From UBA4615 sp964399635 (GTDB taxonomy: Bacteria > Pseudomonadota > Gammaproteobacteria > Burkholderiales > Burkholderiaceae_E), in contig CAYNRU010000013.1 of the NCBI GenBank assembly GCA_964399635.1, positions 248,001 through 312,000 on the forward strand: a stretch of 64,000 bases of DNA, given 5' to 3'. The position numbers and the translations under genes were made by a program. A model generated the notes under the pieces. The model saw nothing but the letters and a program-made list of their open reading frames with translations. It had not been told where the DNA came from and did not search any database. Positions within the stretch are counted from its first letter, which is position 1; each line of letters opens with the position of its first letter. Of this stretch, positions 17,472 through 27,100 are shown one piece after another.

Positions 17472-17962
17472 CGGGAGGGGCCTCTGTCGTCGATGGGGTC
17501 GATGGGGTCGATGGGTGCCGCGCCGCCGGCGGGTGCCGCGCCGACTCCCCCGGGCGTCGTCGGGTCGGGTCGGCTGCGGGCGATCGCGTCGGCGCCCCCG
17601 ATCGGCTCGGTCGCCGCGAGCAGCGCCTGCTCGCGCGCGACGAAGGCGGCGACCATCGCGCGCCAGGTCGCCTCGGCGACGTCGTCCAGGCCGGGGAAGG
17701 CGCAGCGCCGGCGCTGAGCGAGGGCACGTGCGCGGGCGTAGACCTGCGCCTGGCGCGCGGGCGCGGCGGCCTCGCCCGCGTCGCGCTTGAAGCGCGTGGC
17801 GTCCATCACCAGATCGGCGCGCCGCGCGAGCAGCTCGATCAGCTGGTCATCGAGCGCGTCGATGCCGGCGCGGACCTCGGCGAGCGTGCCGCACAGCGGC
17901 CGGTAGGCGGGATCCACGAAGCGGCGGCACGCAGGCGCGCGCGGGTCGGGCTCGCTCATCAT
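17468..17962 (-). CDS. Chorismate mutase type II (AroQ/PchB-like)
   Basis: 164 residues. Residues 23-105 form the all-helical AroQ fold: LAEVRAGIDALDDQLIELLARRADLV. Arg31, Arg48 and Lys59 keep exactly the spacing of E. coli catalytic Arg11, Arg28 and Lys39. It could rearrange chorismate to prephenate or, like PchB, split isochorismate to salicylate and pyruvate; the sequence alone does not decide. The ~55-residue tail is low-complexity (Ala/Gly/Pro, ending IDPIDPIDD) and comes from a 9-bp tandem repeat. It is locked between an FAD oxidoreductase and a Bug receptor by ATGA overlaps on both sides, an unusual setting for a shikimate enzyme. Two adjacent ATGs exist; 17962 gives the overlap. Confidence 0.88.
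   Translation of the reverse strand: MMSEPDPRAPACRRFVDPAYRPLCGTLAEVRAGIDALDDQLIELLARRADLVMDATRFKRDAGEAAAPARQAQVYARARALAQRRRCAFPGLDDVAEATWRAMVAAFVAREQALLAATEPIGGADAIARSRPDPTTPGGVGAAPAGGAAPIDPIDPIDDRGPSR
17489..17515. repeat. Three perfect 9-bp tandem units in the chorismate mutase 3' end
   Basis: The unit GTCGATGGG is repeated three times without mismatch. Read on the minus strand in frame it encodes the I-D-P-I-D-P-I-D tail. The unit is a multiple of three, so copy-number change would lengthen or shorten the tail without a frameshift. It lies just upstream of the start of the downstream receptor gene. Confidence 0.9.
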
Positions 17963-19476
17963 CGGTCGGGCGCCCCGGCGGTGGCGGTGGCGGTGGCGGT
18001 GGCGGTGGCGGTGGCGGTGGCCTCGGCTGCGGTGCGCAGCAGCACCCCCTGCGAGCGCAGCGCGGCCTGCAGCGGGCCGATCGGCAGCGTACGCAGGTCG
18101 GCGCCGCTGGCGGCGGCCTGCGCCGCCGCGACGCCCGCCGCCTGCCCCGTCAGCCAGCACTGCGGGATCTCCCTCATGAACGCGTGCGAGGAGGGGTCGC
18201 TCGACAGGTGCTTGCCCGGCGCGAGCAGGTTCGCGAAGCGCCGCGGCACCAGCGCGCCGTAGCGCACCGACACCGGGGGGAAGGACAGCGCCGGCGACGG
18301 GCTGATGCCGACCTCGTCCGCATGCACCTCGCCGCGGTCCCAGTCGGCGCGCGACATGCGGGCGATGCCCGCGATCCGGCGCGAATGGCGCGCGCCCACC
18401 TGCGGCGCCATCTGCAGTGCGTAGGCCCGCGAGAAGCCCGGTGCGTGCGCGCGGTAGTGGGCGAGGTGCGCCGCCATCAGCTCGCGGCTCTCCACCTCGA
18501 CTCGGGTCAGGTCCTCCAGGTCGAGCGCCGACAGCCCCGCGCGCCGCGGCCCCATGAACAGCGCGATGTCGTCGCGCCAGGACACGAAGGGCTTCTCGAA
18601 GAGGCGCAGCGCGCTGCGTCCGCCGGCCATGAACTCGGCGAAGCCGCGCGGCTGCGTCGCGCGGAACGCGAGCCAGGCGGGCATGTCCACGCCGCCGAAC
18701 AGCCAGGAGGTGTTGATCGCATGGTGGATGTCGCCGGCGTCGATGTCGTCGACCAGGTCCTCGCCGTCGGCCGGCGCGGCGGGACGCAGCCGCGCCGCCG
18801 CGGCCACCAGGTCGGCGTCGCCGGTGGCGTCCACGAACACGTCGGCCGTCACCGCGAGCCGCCCCTGCTTGCTCTCGAGCAGCACGCCCGCGATCCGCGA
18901 CGGATCGCGCGGGTCGGGCAGCACGCCCACCACCCAGGCGTGATGGACGAGCTCCACCCCCGCCTCGAGCACCATCCGCTGCGACACGGTCTTGAGCCAC
19001 TCGGGGCTCACCGTCGGCGACCAGGTGACCACGCCGTGGAAGGCCGCGGTCCGGGCCGCCCACCAGGCGGACGTGGCCTGCTCGCGCGTGCCCCATTCGG
19101 CGCGCGGTGGGCCCGCCACCTCGGCCGCAGGCAGGCGCGAGACGATCTCCTCGCCGAGGCCACGGATCACCGGCGTGCCCGACCAGTCGGTCATGCGATC
19201 GATCCAGATCACCAGGCCGCCGGTGGACAGGCCGCCGAGGTGGTTGTAGCGCTCGATCAGCATCACCCGGGCGCCTGCGCGGGCCGCGGCGACCGCGGCG
19301 GCCGTGCCGGCGGGCCCGCCGCCGGCGACCAGCACCTGCGTGCGCGCCCAGACGGGCGTGCGGCGGGCCGGCTCCTCGACCTCGCCGACCATGGCGGCAT
19401 GACGGCGCGGCACGGGCGTGTCCGCGAACACATCGGCCTCGAAGAAATGGCGGCCGTATTTCGGCAGTGTCTCCAT
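17959..19476 (-). CDS. FAD-dependent oxidoreductase (PF12831 type)
   Basis: 505 residues. The dinucleotide-binding fold VLVAGGGPAGTAAAVAAARA starts near residue 48 and is followed by LIERYNHLGGLSTGG, the covalent-flavin-like or FAD-contacting stretch of the tricarballylate dehydrogenase/FAD_oxidored family. FVDATGDADL and the C-terminal GKHLSSDPSSHAFMREIPQCWLTGQAAGVAAA complete the FAD fold. The substrate is unknown; the chorismate mutase and Bug receptor cotranscribed behind it hint at a carboxylic acid. The C-terminal 30 residues contain an Ala-Thr dipeptide run encoded by a hexanucleotide microsatellite. No export signal is seen, so it is probably cytoplasmic. Confidence 0.88.
   Translation of the reverse strand: METLPKYGRHFFEADVFADTPVPRRHAAMVGEVEEPARRTPVWARTQVLVAGGGPAGTAAAVAAARAGARVMLIERYNHLGGLSTGGLVIWIDRMTDWSGTPVIRGLGEEIVSRLPAAEVAGPPRAEWGTREQATSAWWAARTAAFHGVVTWSPTVSPEWLKTVSQRMVLEAGVELVHHAWVVGVLPDPRDPSRIAGVLLESKQGRLAVTADVFVDATGDADLVAAAARLRPAAPADGEDLVDDIDAGDIHHAINTSWLFGGVDMPAWLAFRATQPRGFAEFMAGGRSALRLFEKPFVSWRDDIALFMGPRRAGLSALDLEDLTRVEVESRELMAAHLAHYRAHAPGFSRAYALQMAPQVGARHSRRIAGIARMSRADWDRGEVHADEVGISPSPALSFPPVSVRYGALVPRRFANLLAPGKHLSSDPSSHAFMREIPQCWLTGQAAGVAAAQAAASGADLRTLPIGPLQAALRSQGVLLRTAAEATATATATATATATAGAPDR
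17981..18022. repeat. Hexanucleotide microsatellite (GTGGCG)6-7
   Basis: Six perfect GTGGCG units followed by GTGGCC. It lies within the last ~20 codons of the FAD oxidoreductase, where the minus strand encodes alternating Ala-Thr. Slippage would change the tail by two residues per unit and leave the frame intact, so it should alter length rather than switch the gene off. Confidence 0.95.
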
Positions 19477-19512
19477 CGCGTGCAGTGTAGCGCCTGCCCG
19501 CGGCGGGCGGCG

Positions 19513-19921
19513 TCAGCTGCGGCCGTCGTCCTCGAAGCGCGGCCCGGCCTGCTGCCAGGCCCGGTCGAACGCCGTCGGCGGTTAATGCGCGCGGAAGTCT
19601 GCGATCACGGTGCCCAAGGGCAGGTCGTCGTAGAGACCGTCGTCGCGCAGGTAAGCCATGTGCCGCCGCCGTGTGGCGTCGTACTCCTGCAGCAGCGCGT
19701 CGCCGATGCCGTCGAATTCGGTCGGCTGCACCCCGAAGCGCGCGCACAGTCCGCGGTTGAACACTGCCGCCGCCTTGACCCAACGTCCGTCCAGCCAAAG
19801 CGCGGCGTAGCCATGGTCGTGTAACACGTCGGTCCCGCCGAGCGCGCGGCGCAGCTTCTCGGTGTTGAGGTGGTTGCCGACGTCGGCCAGCCCGACCGCC
19901 GCCGGGATGCCGGCACGCCGC
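19513..19921 (-). pseudogene. Transglutaminase-like protein, 3' remnant with premature stop
   Basis: About 110 residues match the C-terminal half of a bacterial transglutaminase-like (DUF553-type) protein: GIPAAVGLADVGNHL, then HDHGYAALWLDGRWVKAAAVFN with the catalytic His and Asp, then GVQPTEFDG and RRHMAYLRDDGLYDDLP. The N-terminal half with the catalytic Cys is absent; upstream codons are Arg-rich noise. After DFRAH an in-frame TAA (19584-19582) interrupts, yet the same frame continues with PPTAFDRAWQQAGPRFEDDGRS to a TGA at 19513. This suggests a TAC-to-TAA change in an originally longer gene. It lies between the FAD oxidoreductase and the divergent glycogen operon. Confidence 0.75.
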
Positions 19922-20167
19922 GGGGTGGCGTCGCGGCTGACTGCGCACGCGGCGCGCCGCGCGCCGGACCGGCGGCGCCGCGTCGGCGCCCGTCGTTCAG
20001 CGGATCGTCCACGTGCGGGCTCCTCTGCTATCGTGGCACCGGGTCGCGGTGTCCAGGACCGTCGGATTCCGATGCCCGCACGTCGTAACCCAAGTGTAAC
20101 GAACCGGAAGACCCGATCGTGCCGCGGGCCCGCCTCCTCCGCCCACGGCCGGCCCGCAGATCGCGCC

Positions 20168-21928
20168 ATGCATCGCCTCTACCAAGACACCGACGCCGAT
20201 CCGCCTGCCGCGCAGACGATCGGACCGTTCCTCACGCGCACGCACATCGCCTACTTCTCGATGGAGATGGCCCTGCGCCCAGAGATGCACACCTACAGCG
20301 GTGGCCTGGGGGTGCTCGCCGGCGACACCGCCAGGTCCTGCTCCGACCTCGGGCTGCCGATCGTGTTCGTCACGCTGCTGAGCCGCGAGGGCTACCTGCG
20401 CCAGGAGATCGACGCGGAGGGCCGCCAGATCGAGCACGCGGACCCCTGGACCCCCGCGGACTACGCGGCACCGCTGCGCGCCAAGGTGGCCGTGCTGCTC
20501 GAGGGCCGCGAGGTGTGGGTGCGGCCCTGGCTGCACGTGCTCTCGAGCCCGATCGGCGGGCGGGTGCCGGTGCTGCTGCTCGACACCGACGTCGACGAGA
20601 ACGCCGCCGGGGACCGCCGCCTGACCGATCGCCTGTACGGGCCCGGCGCCGACTACCGGCTCAAGCAGGAGGCGGTGCTGGGCATCGGCGGGCTGCGCGT
20701 GCTGCGGGCGCTGGGCTTCGACATCCACACCTACCACATGAACGAGGGCCATGCGGCGCTGCTGGCGCTCGACCTGCTGCGCCGGTATCCGCGCCAGCCC
20801 GACCAGATCGTGCCGGGCGTGATGAACTACCGGCTGACGCCGGTGCGCGAGGCCTGCATCTTCACCACACACACGCCGGTCGAGGCCGGGCACGACCGCT
20901 TCGAGTACGCGCTCGTCGAGCGGGTGCTGCACGGCTACATCGAGACCGACCAGGTCAAGCGCCTGGCCGGCGACGACGCGCTCAACATGACGCGGCTCGC
21001 ATTGAACCTCTCTGGCTTCGTCAACGGCGTGGCCGGGCGCCATGCCGAGACTGCCACCCGGATGTTCCCCGGCTACCATATCCGCGCGATCACCAACGGC
21101 GTGCACCTACCCACCTGGGCCCATCGGACGATGCACGCGCTGTTCGACCGTCACTTCAAGGGCTGGGCCCACGAGCCGGAGATCATGGTCCGCGCCGACC
21201 AGATGCCGGCCGACCAGGTCTGGACGGCGCACTGCGAGGCCAAGGACGACCTGATCGGCGAGGTGGCGCGACGCACCGGTATCGCGCTCGACCCGCACAA
21301 GCCGCTGATCGGCTTCGCGCGGCGCATGACCGCCTACAAGCGGCCCGACCTGCTGTTCGCCGATCTCGCGCGGTTGCGGCGCATCAACGCACACCATCCG
21401 TTCCAGGTGGTGATCGCCGGCAAGGCGCACCCCGGCGATGCGCCCGGCAAGGCGCTGATCCAGCAGATCCACCAGCACATCCGCGCACTCGCGCCCGATG
21501 TCACGGTGGTCTTCGTGCCCAATTACGAGACCGAGCTCGCCCGCTACATGGTCGCGGGCGTGGACATCTGGCTCAACACCCCGACCCCCCCGCTGGAGGC
21601 CTCGGGCACCAGCGGCATGAAGGCCGCGCTCAACGGCGTGCTCAACCTGAGCGTGCTCGACGGCTGGTGGCTCGAGGCCTGCATCGAGGGCGTGACCGGG
21701 TGGGCGGTCGGCCGCGACGGCGACGGCGACGGCCGGCACCACGCCGACGCGCCGGTGCCGACCGCCGACGACCTGTACGACAAGCTGGAGCGCGTCGTGC
21801 TGCCCCTCTACCACCACGACCGCGAGCGCTGGGTCTGGATGATGCGCCAGGCGGTCGGCAAGGTCGCCTGCTACTTCAACACGCAGCGGATGATGCGGCG
21901 CTACGCGGCCGAGGCCTACCTGCGCTGA
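20168..21928 (+). CDS. glgP: Alpha-glucan phosphorylase
   Basis: 586 residues. Releases glucose 1-phosphate from the ends of glycogen or maltodextrin using phosphate. It belongs to the shorter TIGR02094-like branch: IAYFSMEMALRPEMHTYSGGLGVLAGDT near the start, then YHMNEGHAALLAL, FTTHTPVEAGHDRF, and the PLP region EASGTSGMKAALNGVLNLSVLDGWW, whose Lys forms the Schiff base. It is the first gene of the glycogen operon and its TGA overlaps the glgB ATG by one base. No clear ribosome binding site precedes the ATG at 20168, and no strong promoter is seen in the 246 bp behind it. Confidence 0.93.
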   Translation: MHRLYQDTDADPPAAQTIGPFLTRTHIAYFSMEMALRPEMHTYSGGLGVLAGDTARSCSDLGLPIVFVTLLSREGYLRQEIDAEGRQIEHADPWTPADYAAPLRAKVAVLLEGREVWVRPWLHVLSSPIGGRVPVLLLDTDVDENAAGDRRLTDRLYGPGADYRLKQEAVLGIGGLRVLRALGFDIHTYHMNEGHAALLALDLLRRYPRQPDQIVPGVMNYRLTPVREACIFTTHTPVEAGHDRFEYALVERVLHGYIETDQVKRLAGDDALNMTRLALNLSGFVNGVAGRHAETATRMFPGYHIRAITNGVHLPTWAHRTMHALFDRHFKGWAHEPEIMVRADQMPADQVWTAHCEAKDDLIGEVARRTGIALDPHKPLIGFARRMTAYKRPDLLFADLARLRRINAHHPFQVVIAGKAHPGDAPGKALIQQIHQHIRALAPDVTVVFVPNYETELARYMVAGVDIWLNTPTPPLEASGTSGMKAALNGVLNLSVLDGWWLEACIEGVTGWAVGRDGDGDGRHHADAPVPTADDLYDKLERVVLPLYHHDRERWVWMMRQAVGKVACYFNTQRMMRRYAAEAYLR

Positions 21929-24198
21929 TGACCTCGGACGCCTGGATCGCCAGCCACACCGAGCGCGGCGCCGTCGCCGCGCTGCTCGCCGCGCGCCATG
22001 GTGATCCCTTCGCGGTGCTCGGCCTGCACCAGCCCGCGCCCGGCCAGTGGGTGGTGCGCTGCCTGCTGCCCCAGGCCCGCTCGGTCGGCGTCGTCGACCT
22101 CGAGGGCCGCGCGCGCGGCACGCTGGCGCAGCTCGCGCCGGGCTTCTTCGCGGGCCCGGTCGAGGCCCTCGACGGCGCGTTCGCGTATCGCCTGGCCGTC
22201 GATCCCGACTGGGCGCAGGACGGGGCTGCGCCCATCCTGGTCGATGATCCCTACCGCTTCGGGCCGCTGCTGGGCGAGCTCGATCTGCACCTGCTCGCGC
22301 AGGGCACGCACTGGCGCGCGTGGGAGGCGCTCGGCGCCCACCCGCGCGTCGTCGACGGCGTAGCCGGCACCGCGTTCGCCGTCTGGGCCCCGAACGCGCG
22401 GCGCGTCAGCGTGGTCGGCCCGTTCAACCGCTGGGACGGCCGCGTGCATCCGATGCGCCGGCGCGTCGAGTCTGGCAACTGGGAGCTGTTCGTGCCGGGC
22501 GTGGCCGACGGCGAGCTCTACAAGTTCGAGCTGACCGGCGTGCGCGGCGAACTGCTGTACAAGGGCGACCCGTATGCACGGTGGGCCGAGGCGCCGCCGC
22601 TGACCGCCTCGCGCGTGCGCCACGAGCGGCCTTACCCCTGGACCGACGCCGACTGGCTCGCGCGCCGCGGCGCGACCGCGCCGCGCGAGGCGCCGATGTC
22701 GATCTACGAGGTGCACCTCGGCTCCTGGCGCCGCCACGCCGACGGCCGCTGGCTCGGCTACCGCGAGCTCGCCGACACGCTGCTGCCCTACGTGGCATCG
22801 ATGGGCTTCACCCACGTCGAGCTGCTGCCGGTGTCCGAGCATCCGTTCGGCGGCTCCTGGGGCTACCAGCCGACCGCGCTCTATGCGCCGAGCGCGCGCT
22901 GGGGCGACCCCGACGACCTGCGCGCCTTCGTCGACGCCGCCCACGCGCGAGGGCTGGGCGTGATCCTCGACTGGGTGCCGGCGCACTTCCCGGTGGATGC
23001 GCACGGACTGATCGCCTTCGACGGCACGCCGCTCTACGAGCATGCCGATCCGCGGGTGGGACGCCACGCGGAATGGGGCACGCTGGTGTACGACTTCGGG
23101 CGCAACGAGGTTTCCAACTTCCTGATCGCCAACGCGCTGTACTGGCTGCACGAGTTCCACTTCGACGGGCTGCGCGTCGACGCGGTCGCCTCGATGCTGT
23201 ACCTCGACTACAGCCGGCCCGCCGGCGCCTGGCGCCCCAACGTGCACGGCGGCCGCGAGAACCTGGAGGCCGTCGCCTTCCTCAAGCGCCTGAACGAGAA
23301 GGTCTACGAGGAGCTGCCCGGCGCGATGACGCTCGCCGAGGAGTCCACCGCGTGGCCCGGCGTGTCGCGCCCGACCTGGCTCGGTGGCCTGGGCTTCGGC
23401 TTCAAGTGGAACATGGGCTGGATGAACGACACCCTGGCTTACATGGGCCAGGATCCGATCCACCGGCGCTGGCACCATCACCGGCTCACCTTCGGCCTCG
23501 TGTACGCGTTCGCCGAGAACTTCGTGCTGCCGCTGTCGCACGACGAGGTGGTGCACGGCAAGGGCTCGCTGCTCGGACGCATGCCGGGCGACGACTGGCG
23601 CAAGTTCGCGAACCTGCGCCTGTACCTGTCGTTCATGTGGACGCAGCCGGGCAAGAAGCTGCTGTTCATGGGCGGCGAGTTCGGGCAGCGCCGCGAGTGG
23701 GACCACGACCGCGAGCTCGACTGGTGGCTGCTCGATGACGCGGCTCACGGCGCCCGACACCGCGGGCTGCAGGCGCTGGTGCGCCAACTGAACGCGCTGC
23801 ACCGCGGCTTGCCCGCGTTGCACCGGCACGATGCCGAGTCGAGCGGCTTCGAGTGGGTCGACTGCCAGGACAGCGCGCAGAGCGTGATCGCCTTCCTGCG
23901 GCTGGGCGACCCGGGCGAGGCCTGCGTGCTGGTCGCGTGCAACTTCACGCCGGTCGGTCGCGACGGCTACCGCTTCGGCGTGCCGCGGGGTGGCCTCTGG
24001 CGCGAGCGCCTGAACAGCGACGCGGCGGAGTACGGCGGCAGCGGGGTCGGCAACCTCGGCGGGGTGATGGCGGAGCCGCTGCCCTGGCACGGCCGGCCCT
24101 GGTCCGTGGTGCTTCGGCTGCCGCCGCTCGGCGCGCTGGTGCTGGTGACCGTGGACGCGGCGCCCGACCCGGGCGCCACGCCCGCCCTGCCCCGATGA
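21928..24198 (+). CDS. glgB: 1,4-alpha-glucan branching enzyme
   Basis: 756 residues. Makes alpha-1,6 branches in glycogen. It has the N-terminal HGDPFAVLGLH domain, the carbohydrate-binding GTAFAVWAPNARRVSVVG module, and a GH13 barrel. Catalytic Asp418 (LRVDAVAS), Glu471 (LAEEST) and Asp539 (LSHDEVVHGKGS) show exactly the spacing of E. coli GlgB Asp405, Glu458 and Asp526. The C-terminal beta domain is complete. Coupled to glgP upstream (TGATG) and to the GlgX-MalQ fusion downstream (ATGA). Confidence 0.97.
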   Translation: MTSDAWIASHTERGAVAALLAARHGDPFAVLGLHQPAPGQWVVRCLLPQARSVGVVDLEGRARGTLAQLAPGFFAGPVEALDGAFAYRLAVDPDWAQDGAAPILVDDPYRFGPLLGELDLHLLAQGTHWRAWEALGAHPRVVDGVAGTAFAVWAPNARRVSVVGPFNRWDGRVHPMRRRVESGNWELFVPGVADGELYKFELTGVRGELLYKGDPYARWAEAPPLTASRVRHERPYPWTDADWLARRGATAPREAPMSIYEVHLGSWRRHADGRWLGYRELADTLLPYVASMGFTHVELLPVSEHPFGGSWGYQPTALYAPSARWGDPDDLRAFVDAAHARGLGVILDWVPAHFPVDAHGLIAFDGTPLYEHADPRVGRHAEWGTLVYDFGRNEVSNFLIANALYWLHEFHFDGLRVDAVASMLYLDYSRPAGAWRPNVHGGRENLEAVAFLKRLNEKVYEELPGAMTLAEESTAWPGVSRPTWLGGLGFGFKWNMGWMNDTLAYMGQDPIHRRWHHHRLTFGLVYAFAENFVLPLSHDEVVHGKGSLLGRMPGDDWRKFANLRLYLSFMWTQPGKKLLFMGGEFGQRREWDHDRELDWWLLDDAAHGARHRGLQALVRQLNALHRGLPALHRHDAESSGFEWVDCQDSAQSVIAFLRLGDPGEACVLVACNFTPVGRDGYRFGVPRGGLWRERLNSDAAEYGGSGVGNLGGVMAEPLPWHGRPWSVVLRLPPLGALVLVTVDAAPDPGATPALPR

Positions 24199-27100
24199 GC
24201 CGGCTCGACCCCGGGCGGGGGGGGCCGCTCGGCGCGCACTGGGACGGCAGCGGCGTCGAGGTCGCGGTATGGTCGCGGCACGCCGAGCGCATCGAGCTGT
24301 GCGTGTTCGACCCCGCCGGCGAGCGTGAGACCGCGCGGTACCTGCTGCCGGGGCGCAGCGGCGACGTGTGGCACGGCCGGCTGCCGGACGCGGGGCCGGG
24401 CCTCGTCTACGGCCTGCGGGCGCACGGTCCCTACGCGCCACGCCAGGGGCACCGCTTCAACCCGAACAAGCTGCTGCTGGACCCCTATGCGAGGGAGCTG
24501 GTCGGCGGCTTCGCCTGGGACCCGGCGGTGCTCGGCTACCAGGCCGGGCATCCGGACGGCTGCGACTCGTTCGATACGCGCGACAGCGCGCCCTTCGTGC
24601 CCAAGGCGCGCGTCGCGTCGCCACTGGCGCCCGCCTCCGGGCGACTGCCCCGACCCGGGCGGCCCTGGGGCGAGACGGTGCTCTACGAGGTGCACGTGCG
24701 CGGCTTCAGCGCGCGCCACCCCGGTGTCCCGCCTGCGATGCGAGGCACGATCGAGGGCCTCGCGCACCCCGCCTCGGTCGCGCACCTGCGGCGCCTGGGC
24801 GTGACCGCGGTCGAGCTGCTGCCGGTGGCCGCCTGGCTCGACGAGCTGCACCTCGTGCGCCGCGGCCTGGTCAACTACTGGGGCTACAACCCGATCGCGT
24901 TCTTCGCGATGCAGGCCGCGCTCGCCGGGCCACGCGGCATCGCGGCCATGGTGGACGCGGTGGAGCGGCTGCACGCGGCCGGCATCGAGGTGATCCTCGA
25001 CGTGGTGTTCAACCACACCGGCGAGGGCGACGAGCGCGGGCCGACGCTGTCGCTGCGCGGGCTCGACAACGCGTCCTACTACCTGCCCGAGCCCGGCCGG
25101 CCCGGCGGCTATCGCAACCTCACCGGCTGCGGCAACACGCTCGCCGCCCACCACCCGGCGGTGGGCGCGCTGATCGTCGACGCGCTGCGGTTCTGGGCCG
25201 GCGAGGTCGGCGTCGACGGGTTTCGCTTCGACCTCGCCAGCGCGATCGCCCGCGACGCCGACGGCCGCTTCGACCCCGGGCTCGGGTGGCTGCGCGCGCT
25301 GCGCGAGGACCCGGTGCTCGCGCGCTGCAAGCTGGTCGCCGAGAGCTGGGACTGCGAGGGCCACTTCGTGGGCCGCTTCCCGCCCGGCTGGGCCGAGTGG
25401 AACGATCGCAGCCGCGACGACATGCGCCGCTTCTGGCGCGGCGACCGCGGGCTCGCGGGCGCGCTCGCCACCCGCATCGCCGGATCGAGCGACCTGTTCG
25501 GCCACTCGGGCCGCACGCCCGCCGCGGGCATCAACTTCCTGACCGCCCACGACGGCTTCTCACTGGCCGACCTGGTGGCCTACGGGCGCCGTCACAACCA
25601 GGCCAACGGCGAGGGCGGCCAGGACGGCGCCGCCGAGAACCACAGCGACGGCTGCGGCGCCGAAGGCCCGACCGACGACCCCGACGTGCTGCGCCGGCGT
25701 GCGCGGCGCATGCGCGCGATGCTGGCGACGCTGATGCTGTCGCGCGGCGTGCCGATGCTGCGCGCGGGCGACGAGCTCGGCGCGACCCAGGACGGCAACA
25801 ACAACGCCTACTGCCAGGACGGGCCGCTGACCTGGCTGCGGTGGCCGCAGGACGCCGCGCCCGGGCTGCACCCGGACGCCCTGCGGGACGCAGCCGATGC
25901 ACAGCCCGGGCCCGACGCCGCGCCGCCCGCCGCGATCGACCTGCGCCCGCTCGTGGCCAGCCTCGCGCGCCTGCGCGCCGCGCTGCCCTGCCTGCGCGCC
26001 GAACGCTTCTTCGAGGGCCGCCGCCCGTGGGAGCACGACACGACGGCGGACGTCGAGTGGCTGCGCGCCGACGGCACACCGATGCACGCCGACGACTGGC
26101 GCGACGACTCGCATCGCGCGCTGGCGATGGTGCTGGACGCCGGCCGCCCGCGCCCGGACGCGCCGCAGGACCGGCTGTGGGTGGCCTTCGTCGCCGACGA
26201 GGAGCGCTGCACGCTGCGCCTGCCCCGCAGGGTCCACGACGGCGGCTGGCTGCGGATCCTCGACACCGCGCAGCCCGACTGCGCGGAGGGCGTCGACGCC
26301 GACGACCGGGTCGCGATCGAGGGCCCGGCGGTGGTCGTGTGCGCCGAGGGCGCCTTCGCAGCCGCCGAGCGCGCCCGCTGGCGGACCGGGCTGCCGCCCG
26401 CGTCCTTCATCGAGGCCGGCGACCCGATGGCGGCACTGGAATTCGTGCTGGAGGCGCCGACCGCGGCCGGGCCGCAGGCAGGCGCGCCCCCGGTGCTCGA
26501 GCTCGTTCGCACGGCCGCGCAGCAGCCCGCCGACGCGCCGCTGCGCATCGTGCCCGGCCGCGACACGACGGTCGTGGAGACGCGCGTCCTCGACGGGCGC
26601 AGGCTCGAGCGCCACCGCGTCGCGACGGGCGACCCAGGCGCGCCATGGGCGGGCCTCGTCGCGCTGCGCCACGCGGACGCGCGGCCATCGCCCGCGGGCA
26701 GCGGCGCCGGCCCGCCCGCGCCGCCCGCCGCCCGGCTCTACGTCGCCCCGCCGCGCTGCTGGCTGCCGGAGCCGATCGCACGGCCGCAGGGCGCATGGGC
26801 GCTGTCGGTGCAGCTCTACGGGCTGCACGGCGCCGACAGCTGGGGCATCGGCGATTTCGCCGACCTCGGCACGCTCGGCGAGATGGCCGGCGCGCTCGGC
26901 GCGTCCGGGCTGCTGGTGTCCCCGCTGCACGCGCCCTCGCTCGGCTGGCCGGACCGCGGCTCGCCCTACTCGCCCTCGAGCCGCCTCGGGCTGAACCCGC
27001 TCTTCGTGTCGCTGCCGCGCGCGGCGTTGCTGTTCGCCACGCCGCTGTTCGACGCGTGGGTGGCACGCCCTGAGACGCGGGCCGCGATCGCGGCGGCACG

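Noticed and set aside
17981..18022. Hexanucleotide array considered as a CRISPR or origin repeat
   Set aside because: There are no spacers, the units are contiguous and the run is in frame within a gene, so it is a microsatellite.
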